Assembly: GCA_964582715.1 (NCBI GenBank)
Contig: CAZOSM010000018.1
Location: forward strand, 1 to 5,094
Length of the DNA: 5,094 bases
From: MFZZ01 sp964582715
GTDB lineage: Bacteria; Patescibacteriota; Microgenomatia; UBA1406; GWC2-37-13
Direction: 5' to 3'
Below are positions 1 to 3,555 of the stretch, in pieces. A program made the translations under genes and the position numbers. The notes beneath the pieces were generated by a model. That model was not told where the DNA came from. It worked only from the letters and a program-made list of their open reading frames with translations, and did not search any database. Position 1 is the first letter of the stretch, and each line of letters opens with the position of its first letter.

Positions 1-156
1 TATCATAAACTTGATACTTATATCTTCAATCCATCATATTCAATCTGTGTGACCCTAACACTTCCACATCCACACCAGCTCATCGCTGATATCCTCGACC
101 TTTTCAACACCTTTGCTGATGACTTGCGAGGTTTGAGTTATAACTTCGCCGTGTAA
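1..156 (+). CDS. 3' end of an unidentified protein-coding frame (partial)
   Basis: The first frame is open from the left edge to a TAA at 154-156, giving 51 residues of a C-terminus; the start lies outside the window. The other two forward frames hit stops within 17 codons. The peptide has a mixed polar and Pro/His-containing first half. Its second half, containing LIADILDLFNTFADDL, looks like an amphipathic helix, and it ends YNFAV. I do not recognise the family. A 51-codon open frame can occur by chance, so coding status is only moderately supported. It would converge on the minus-strand R-M operon. Its stop codon lies inside a 15-bp palindrome (151-165). Confidence 0.45.
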   Translation, partial: YHKLDTYIFNPSYSICVTLTLPHPHQLIADILDLFNTFADDLRGLSYNFAV

Positions 157-165
157 TCATTACAC
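151..165. repeat. 15-bp palindrome, copy 1 (GTGTAATCATTACAC)
   Basis: This is a perfect palindrome with 7-bp arms around a single central base. It is the first of three related 15-mers in the window (also 418-432 and 2653-2667). It overlaps the stop codon of the left-edge frame. Together with the following bases (TGGGT about 3 nt downstream) it forms an imperfect direct repeat of about 30 bp with 418-446. It could be an operator or a recombination/border repeat. No poly-T follows, so it is not a standard terminator. Confidence 0.6.
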
Positions 166-181
166 AAATGGGTATTGCTAC

Positions 182-230
182 ATCTGGTGAGGATATGTTT
201 AAGGGTTAAATACATGTGACCTCGCCAGAT
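182..230. repeat. Long inverted repeat / hairpin in the non-coding region
   Basis: ATCTGGTGAGG (182-192) pairs with CCTCGCCAGAT (220-230) through 11 positions with one G-U. The stem continues, after a 2-nt bulge (218-219), with ATATGT (193-198) against ACATGT (212-217). The loop is 13 nt (199-211). No T-tract follows on either strand, which argues against an intrinsic terminator. A structured RNA, a protein-binding site or a recombination site are all possible. The motif TCTGGTG recurs just downstream at 244-250, inside a smaller CACC/GGTG hairpin. Confidence 0.5.
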
Positions 231-384
231 AACTTATCCCACCTCTGGTGTAAATACTAGTTTTCTCGAGCCATATTTCTAACCTTACTCCTTATACACC
301 TTCACACTATTAGAAACGGCGGTTTTTTTGGATAGCTCACATATACACAAAGAGTCTTACTGCCTACACAGGTCACTACAGTAG

Positions 385-420
385 GTAGGAGTGATAGGAG
401 GCTTGGAGGTTGTAGGAGTG
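385..420. repeat. 9-bp direct repeats GTAGGAGTG in a G-rich tract
   Basis: GTAGGAGTG occurs at 385-393 and again at 412-420. The second copy runs into palindrome copy 2. Between them are further GGAGG and GGAGGTT runs, and the tract continues to 446 with GGGTGGGTGG. The + strand is therefore strongly purine-rich and G-clustered here. No function is assigned. Confidence 0.5.
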
Positions 421-432
421 TAATGGTTACAC
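418..432. repeat. 15-bp palindrome, copy 2 (GTGTAATGGTTACAC)
   Basis: This palindrome has 6-bp arms (GTGTAA/TTACAC) around TGG. It matches copy 1 at 13 of 15 positions. It matches the reverse complement of copy 3 (GTGTATTGGTTACAC) at 14 of 15. It lies just downstream of the methyltransferase gene, so copies 2 and 3 bracket the three-gene R-M module in inverted orientation. Confidence 0.6.
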
Positions 433-478
433 GGGTGGGTGGCTAGATAAAAACCTTTTGGAGTCCCAGATGGAACAA

Positions 479-513
479 GCGCCGAGTAAAGATATACAGG
501 TGTACTCGGTCGC
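479..513 (-). terminator. Hairpin immediately after the methyltransferase stop, possible weak terminator
   Basis: CCGAGTA (482-488) and TACTCGG (503-509) form a perfect 7-bp stem. It can extend with GCG/CGC across a one-base bulge, and the loop is 14 nt. It begins directly after the TAA of the methyltransferase (514-516), where the operon's terminator would be expected. Reading the minus strand, only a short TTGTT follows, so the U-tract is poor. A factor-dependent terminator or an mRNA-stabilising hairpin is equally possible. Confidence 0.4.
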
Positions 514-1518
514 TTACTGTTTTTTATAGTACTCGTCTACATCTGCTTTAATTTTTTTTGCAAGAGCCTCGGCAAACTTAACTGGCACAGCGTTGCCAAT
601 CATCTTGTAGCCTGTTGCTACATCGGTGTACAAAAACTCAAAGTTATCTGGGAAAGTTTGTATCCTTGCGCACTCACGAACTGACAAACGGCGGTAAAGA
701 TGCTCTTTTCCTTTAACAAAAATCCTCTTGTCATACTCTACAAACTCCATCTTGGGTGCTTGAGGATGTATTGGGGCGTGTCTTCCTCCTGCCTGTATAG
801 TAAATGAGGGTTCATCCCAGCTTCTTACACGATTTCTTGACATGTAAATGGTAGAAAACCCACCGTTCATATACTCATGATTAAGTATGGGAAGTGAGTC
901 TCCATTAGTCTTGTTGAACTTTTTCGCCTCTTTAGCTGTTTCTTGCAAGTCCCAGATAGCATCCTTTAGGGTGAGCTTTTTTGTTGAAGGCTTAGGAAAC
1001 TCAAAAGCTTTGCCCATTTTCTTATGATAACCAACAAAGATTACACGTTTTCTGTCTTGTGGTACGTTGTAGTCCTTAGCGTTCAGCAGTTTGTAATCGA
1101 AGTTGTAACCCAACTTTTTAAACTCATCAATCAAATATGATAGCGCTTTCTCATGCCTCTTTGACAACATGCCAGAAACATTTTCGGCTAAAAAGAAAAG
1201 TGGCTGTTTATCTCTGATAACTCTGATGTATTCGAAGAAAACCTGACCGCGCTTATCTTCTAAACCCCTACCAGCGCCCGCCTCACTCCAACTTTGACAT
1301 GGAGGTCCTCCGATAACTCCTATTGCATCTGGTATTTCTGATGATGGAACGTCGGTAATACTTCTATCATCGACAATAGTATCTGGAAAGTTTTTTCTTA
1401 GCGTTGGTGTGATTGTTTTATCAAACTCGTTTGCCCAGTTGATATTGAACCCCGCATTGTGAAAGCCGAGGTCAAGACCACCAGCGCCAGAAAACAATGA
1501 GACTACGTTATATTTCAT
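514..1518 (-). CDS. DNA (cytosine-5-)-methyltransferase, M.HaeIII/M.NgoPII type (predicted GGCC)
   Basis: This 334-aa protein has the full C5-methyltransferase motif order. Motif I (AdoMet) is SLFSGAGGLDLGF at 7-19. Motif IV is GGPPCQSWSE at 70-79, with catalytic Cys74. Motif VI is ENV at 112-114 and motif VIII is QDRKRV at 154-159. Motif IX is RECARIQTFP at 281-290 and motif X is GYKMIGNAVPV at 303-313. From memory it resembles M.HaeIII along its whole length, including the target-recognition region (MSRNRVRSWDEPSFTIQAGG, 226-245, then HPQAP). I therefore predict methylation of the inner cytosine of GGCC, protecting the chromosome from the partner endonuclease. The length is normal for the family and all key residues are present. 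The ATG lies inside the end of the endonuclease gene (11-nt overlap), with a weak AAGG upstream, so translational coupling is likely. Confidence 0.95.
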   Translation of the reverse strand: MKYNVVSLFSGAGGLDLGFHNAGFNINWANEFDKTITPTLRKNFPDTIVDDRSITDVPSSEIPDAIGVIGGPPCQSWSEAGAGRGLEDKRGQVFFEYIRVIRDKQPLFFLAENVSGMLSKRHEKALSYLIDEFKKLGYNFDYKLLNAKDYNVPQDRKRVIFVGYHKKMGKAFEFPKPSTKKLTLKDAIWDLQETAKEAKKFNKTNGDSLPILNHEYMNGGFSTIYMSRNRVRSWDEPSFTIQAGGRHAPIHPQAPKMEFVEYDKRIFVKGKEHLYRRLSVRECARIQTFPDNFEFLYTDVATGYKMIGNAVPVKFAEALAKKIKADVDEYYKKQ

Positions 1519-2368
1519 ATTTGATTAACCTTGCTTTTATTAAATTTGCTGGATTATCTGGGTTGCGTATTTCTACAATTTGATTAACAAAACCATCTTT
1601 TTTAATACTCTCAATGACTTCTCTATCAGATTTTGGGAAGGTTTGGTATTTAGTCTCACGCATTAGTAGGTAAAATTGACGGTCATCTGTCTGGTTTACT
1701 AATTGACTATACAATTTTGATGGATTTGAAATATGCCACATGCCCCTGATACGCATGTTTGTTATGCCAAGAGGGTCAACTTTATTTACTTTGCCAAGCT
1801 CGTTAGTCTTTTGAAAAACCACATCAGGAACAGAGTTGACGCCCTTTCCGATAGCATTAACAAGTTTTTCATACACTTCTCGTGATGCGGCATAACAGTC
1901 ACCATAGATAAACCAAAGTCTTTGCAACTCAGAGTTATCACTAGTACTGCCGATGGCATAAATTATGTCCTTCTCAACCCAATTTTCAGCTGTTTTTGCG
2001 CCACTGGCGACTCTAGTGTCATCAACATAGATTTTATTTTTTGGGTGAGAGCTGTTTAGAGCAATGTCGCTATTTAGCGATTGGATTTTTTTAATCTCGA
2101 TTGCATCCCCAGCTTTGATGATGCAGTCAGGGGGATTGCCACCGTTTCCCAGCCAAGAAAATGCTTGACTATAGAGTTTGTCTCTCTCGCTATCCATTGT
2201 CGAGTCTTTACCAAGCAGACCCACCACAGAGTCTTTAATGTAACCCTCTAGAGCATCTCCAACATTGTTAATCCTATTGCTGGATATTTTGGCAGGATTA
2301 ATCGTTGCGTGAGGATTGTCTACAATGTTCCTAAATGCTGTGAGGATGTTGTACTGGGTGTTAGTCAT
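1508..2368 (-). CDS. Type II restriction endonuclease, NgoPII-like, PD-(D/E)XK (predicted GGCC)
   Basis: This is a 286-aa protein. The N-terminal helix region NRINNVGDALEGYIKD (31-46) and the segment GNGGNPPDCIIKAGDAIEIKK (residues 74-94) fit the NgoPII family of GGCC-cutting enzymes as I recall it. The latter supplies a PD...EXK site with Asp81, Glu91 and Lys93. The later segment DPLGITNMRIRGMWHISNP (198-216) also fits the family and probably helps in target recognition. The assignment is reinforced by the adjacent M.HaeIII-type methyltransferase, which modifies the same sequence. The gene precedes and overlaps the methyltransferase gene and follows a small HTH gene by 49 nt, so one transcript is likely. 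The ribosome site is weak (GAAAG about 8 nt before the ATG). The frame is intact with no missing catalytic residue, so the enzyme may be active. Confidence 0.88.
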   Translation of the reverse strand: MTNTQYNILTAFRNIVDNPHATINPAKISSNRINNVGDALEGYIKDSVVGLLGKDSTMDSERDKLYSQAFSWLGNGGNPPDCIIKAGDAIEIKKIQSLNSDIALNSSHPKNKIYVDDTRVASGAKTAENWVEKDIIYAIGSTSDNSELQRLWFIYGDCYAASREVYEKLVNAIGKGVNSVPDVVFQKTNELGKVNKVDPLGITNMRIRGMWHISNPSKLYSQLVNQTDDRQFYLLMRETKYQTFPKSDREVIESIKKDGFVNQIVEIRNPDNPANLIKARLIKYEI

Positions 2369-2417
2369 ATTTTTTACTTTCAGTTTATTACTATAGCTTA
2401 TATTTCTTACATAAACC

Positions 2418-2594
2418 TTACTTTTTTGTTTTTCGCTCCTCTAAAAAACTTTGAAGGTCGCTTTCCTTAATCCTTAGCTCTTGTTCAAGCTTATATGCAC
2501 AAAGTTTCTTAGATTTTATGTACCTGTAAACAGTCATTTTGCTGATAGCTAGTGACTTGGCTACATCATCGACTGTGAGTAGTTTTGGTTGCAT
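2418..2594 (-). CDS. Small excisionase-family / MerR-like HTH DNA-binding protein, possible R-M controller
   Basis: This is an intact 58-aa frame, from ATG at 2594 down to TAA at 2418-2420. The N-terminal part (LLTVDDVAKSLAISKMTVYRYIKSKKL, residues 5-31) is a classic excisionase-type winged HTH (helix_turn_helix_17). It has the characteristic 'T-x-x-x-A-x-x-L-x-x-S-x-x-T-V-x-R-x-I' pattern, followed by a wing and a RI-x-x-x-DL-x-x-FL ending. Such proteins serve as phage excisionases or small transcription factors. Here it is the first gene of the minus-strand R-M transcript, 49 nt before the endonuclease, which is where R-M controller (C) proteins sit. Known C proteins are usually Xre-type instead. 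Its target could be the palindrome at 2653-2667 next to its own promoter. An excisionase role for the serine recombinase is less likely, since it is encoded away from that gene and on the other strand. Confidence 0.85.
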   Translation of the reverse strand: MQPKLLTVDDVAKSLAISKMTVYRYIKSKKLCAYKLEQELRIKESDLQSFLEERKTKK

Positions 2595-2617
2595 TTATTT
2601 AATAGTAACACTCATTA

Positions 2618-2646
2618 ACATAACTTAACAATCGTAATAGTGACAA
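2618..2646 (-). promoter_or_regulatory. Probable promoter of the HTH-R-M operon
   Basis: Reading the minus strand, TTGTCA (2646-2641) is followed after exactly 17 nt by TTATGT (2623-2618), a fair sigma-70-type pair. Transcription would start near 2611, leaving a leader of about 17 nt before the ATG at 2594 with no Shine-Dalgarno sequence. The palindrome at 2653-2667 ends 7 bp upstream of the -35 box, in reach for activation or repression. Confidence 0.5.
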
Positions 2647-2652
2647 GTTCTT

Positions 2653-2667
2653 GTGTAACCAATACAC
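2653..2667. promoter_or_regulatory. Palindromic operator candidate, copy 3 (GTGTAACCAATACAC)
   Basis: This is a palindrome with 5-bp inner arms (GTGTA/TACAC), 7 bp if the flanking TT/AA at 2651-2652 and 2668-2669 is included. It sits between the divergent HTH-R-M and TerS genes. It flanks the minus-strand -35 box and overlaps where the -35 of the + strand promoter would lie, so one bound protein could control both directions. It differs by one base from the inverted copy 2 at 418-432. The HTH protein is the obvious candidate ligand, which is inference. Confidence 0.55.
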
Positions 2668-2692
2668 AAACAGCGCATTTCTTAATTACAAT
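2664..2692 (+). promoter_or_regulatory. Probable promoter of the TerS-like gene, leaderless start
   Basis: A -10-like TACAAT lies at 2687-2692. A start site 7 nt downstream falls on the A of the ATG at 2699, so the transcript would be leaderless. This fits the absence of any Shine-Dalgarno sequence. The -35 position (2664-2669, ACACAA) is poor and falls within the extended palindrome 2651-2669, suggesting dependence on a regulator. Confidence 0.4.
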
Positions 2693-2698
2693 AATAGT

Positions 2699-3106
2699 AT
2701 GGCAATCAAAACTAAACTAGGGCGACCAACCAAATATACTACCTCTGCTAGCAAGCGTGTCACAATATACACAAATGACTGCCTTGATAAAGGCATTTTC
2801 CCTACTTTTGAGGGTTTAGCTACATTTCTGGGCGTAGGTACTCGTACTTTGTATGACTGGGAACTCGAGCATGTGGACTTTTCGCAGACGATGGAGAGAG
2901 TGCGAGACACTCAGCGCCAGTTACTAATAACCAATGGCTTAACTGGTCAGTACAACACGCGCTTTGCTATGTTCTTACTCAAGGCTAACCATGGCATGAG
3001 TGAAAAAGACCCACTCATTTCAGCTACTCAAAATAGTTATATGAACATTTCTCCTGATTTACTCGCTGATGCCTTGGAGCTGATGCAGAGTCGGGAGGCA
3101 GAGTAA
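2699..3106 (+). CDS. Phage terminase small subunit-like protein (DNA-packaging gp3 family)
   Basis: This 135-aa protein begins MAIKTKLGRPTKY, the basic 'GRPTKY' start typical of gp3/TerS-type small terminases. An HTH follows (about 33-57: FPTFEGLATFLGVGTRTLYDWELEH), matching the family's 'PTIAGLALYLGVSRxTLYxW' pattern. A helical region (61-100) carries 'LLITNGLTGQYNTRFAMFLL', the family's 'LxNNGLxGxFNxxIxKLxL' signature, and ends at HGMSEKD. Small terminases recognise phage DNA at pac/cos sites and hand it to the large subunit. No large terminase, portal or capsid gene lies in the window, so this copy stands alone. It may redirect a helper phage's packaging, be a phage relic, or act as a DNA-binding regulator. 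I chose ATG 2699; a TTG at 2651 would add 16 residues but lies inside the operator palindrome and upstream of the -10 box. Confidence 0.82.
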   Translation: MAIKTKLGRPTKYTTSASKRVTIYTNDCLDKGIFPTFEGLATFLGVGTRTLYDWELEHVDFSQTMERVRDTQRQLLITNGLTGQYNTRFAMFLLKANHGMSEKDPLISATQNSYMNISPDLLADALELMQSREAE

Positions 3107-3113
3107 TTTTTTT
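3059..3113 (+). terminator. Probable intrinsic terminator at the end of the TerS-like gene
   Basis: TTACTC (3059-3064) pairs with GAGTAA (3101-3106), and TGCCT (3070-3074) pairs with AGGCA (3096-3100). A 5-nt bulge separates the two on one side, and a small CTG/CAG stem sits inside the loop. Seven Ts (3107-3113) follow at once. The stop codon is part of the stem, a common economical arrangement. The bulge and large loop make it weaker than the next terminator. Confidence 0.5.
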
Positions 3114-3126
3114 CTGAAAGTTGGTG

Positions 3127-3325
3127 TATACTTATTGGTAGACACAACTAGTCTAGTTTCTCAGTAAAATTGCTCAGGAGTCTTAGTCACATACTGAGTC
3201 GGAAACAGATATAGGTGCATAATAGGTCACTCGGCGTAGCGGTAAAAGCCCAATACAAAGAGTGTTAAAGGCTAAGTCAGTTTTGCTGTGAAGCCACCGA
3301 AGTAATAACTTCTGGTGGTTTTTTT
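3127..3325 (+). ncRNA. Candidate small structured RNA between two terminators
   Basis: Nothing here reads as a protein on the + strand. A -10-like TATACT (3127-3132) would start a transcript near 3139. It would run to the strong terminator at 3291-3325, giving about 185 nt. Inside are a TAGAC/GTCTA hairpin (3139-3143 with 3151-3155) and a perfect 7-bp stem CTCAGTA/TACTGAG (3160-3166 with 3192-3198). A second CTCAG (3173-3177) could compete for the same partner. A GGCT/AGCC stem lies just before the terminator. The -35 region is poor. It could instead be the leader of the downstream small gene and recombinase, with the terminator acting as an attenuator. I recognise no known RNA family. Confidence 0.3.
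3291..3325 (+). terminator. Intrinsic terminator upstream of the recombinase unit
   Basis: CCACC (3294-3298) pairs with GGTGG (3314-3318), and GAAGT (3299-3303) pairs with ACTTC (3308-3312). There is a single bulged T at 3313 and an AATA loop. The stem can extend outward through G-U and A-U pairs (3291-3293 with 3319-3321). A run of seven Ts (3319-3325) follows. It is a compact, convincing Rho-independent terminator, lying 30 nt before the 66-aa gene. It therefore either ends a preceding RNA or gates expression of the recombinase. Confidence 0.8.
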
Positions 3326-3354
3326 GTACTCCCAGAGTGGAAACAGCAACTGAC

Positions 3355-3555
3355 ATGGATACGCTTACCATAAAACAAGCTCGTAGGGTCTTGGGTAAAG
3401 ACGCGCATGGGGCATCAGATACAGACCTAATGCGCGATATTGAGACTGCAACCTTACTTAAAGACTTGTTCTTTGACTTTCACCTAAAAAGCCGAAATCA
3501 ACTAGCTAAAAGCTCCCAAAAGTGCCATAATACGGCAGTATATGGAAGCAAATAA
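3355..3555 (+). CDS. Small protein of unknown function preceding the recombinase (66 aa)
   Basis: This 66-aa frame begins MDTLTIKQARRVLGKDAHG. Its first 42 residues read like one compact helical domain, with the acidic stretch SDTDLMRDIETATLLKDLFFDF. The tail is polar, basic and probably unstructured. I do not recognise the family. It ends inside the recombinase gene (14-nt overlap, 3542-3555), so the two are likely translated together. Small genes in this position can encode recombination directionality or regulatory factors, but that is inference only. A GTG at 3337 would add six residues. I prefer ATG 3355, although neither start has a good ribosome site. Confidence 0.6.
   Translation: MDTLTIKQARRVLGKDAHGASDTDLMRDIETATLLKDLFFDFHLKSRNQLAKSSQKCHNTAVYGSK
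3523..3537. promoter_or_regulatory. Imperfect palindrome over a -10-like box at the recombinase start
   Basis: TGCCATAATACGGCA is a 15-bp palindrome with one mismatched pair. It contains CATAAT (3526-3531), a -10-like hexamer whose start site would fall 4 nt before the recombinase ATG. No good -35 is visible. It may be a repressor site for the recombinase, unrelated in sequence to the GTGTAA palindromes. Confidence 0.3.

Larger units (their letters stand above)
157..513. other. Gene-free, repeat-rich region between the left-edge frame and the R-M operon
   Basis: I find no convincing gene in these 357 bases. They hold the 182-230 hairpin, a T-tract at 321-327 without a matching stem, and an imperfect inverted repeat CCTAC/GTAGG (363-367 and 381-385). 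They also hold a G-rich stretch (381-446) with a 9-bp direct repeat, palindrome copy 2 (418-432), and an inverted repeat after the methyltransferase stop. The density of repeats is higher than elsewhere in the window, which suits a regulatory or recombinational role rather than decayed coding sequence. Confidence 0.5.

Noticed and set aside
41..60. GTGACCC near the left edge as a possible second attachment site matching the tRNA-Glu end
   Set aside because: Identity to the tRNA 3' sequence stops after seven bases and the T-arm sequence is missing. The partner site must be elsewhere.
168..209. Mini-frame of 13 codons starting at ATG 168
   Set aside because: It is too short, has no supporting signals, and runs into the hairpin.
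315..328. CGGCGGTTTTTTT as a terminator for the left-edge frame
   Set aside because: No complementary CCGCC stem partner lies upstream, so there is a T-tract but no hairpin.
2651..2698. TTG start extending the TerS-like protein by 16 residues
   Set aside because: The TTG lies in the palindrome and upstream of the likely -10 box. The ATG at 2699 begins a typical MAIK...GRPTKY terminus for the family.
2686..2910. Minus-strand open frame of 74 codons
   Set aside because: It is antisense to the TerS-like gene, has no recognisable domain, and is explained by that gene's codon pattern.
3337..3354. GTG start for the 66-aa protein
   Set aside because: It lies 12 nt after the terminator T-run and has no ribosome site; the ATG at 3355 is the simpler choice, though the GTG cannot be excluded.
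3183..3371. Minus-strand open frame of 62 codons across the non-coding segment
   Set aside because: It reads through the complement of the terminator, has no ribosome site or recognisable motif, and would overlap the start of the 66-aa gene.
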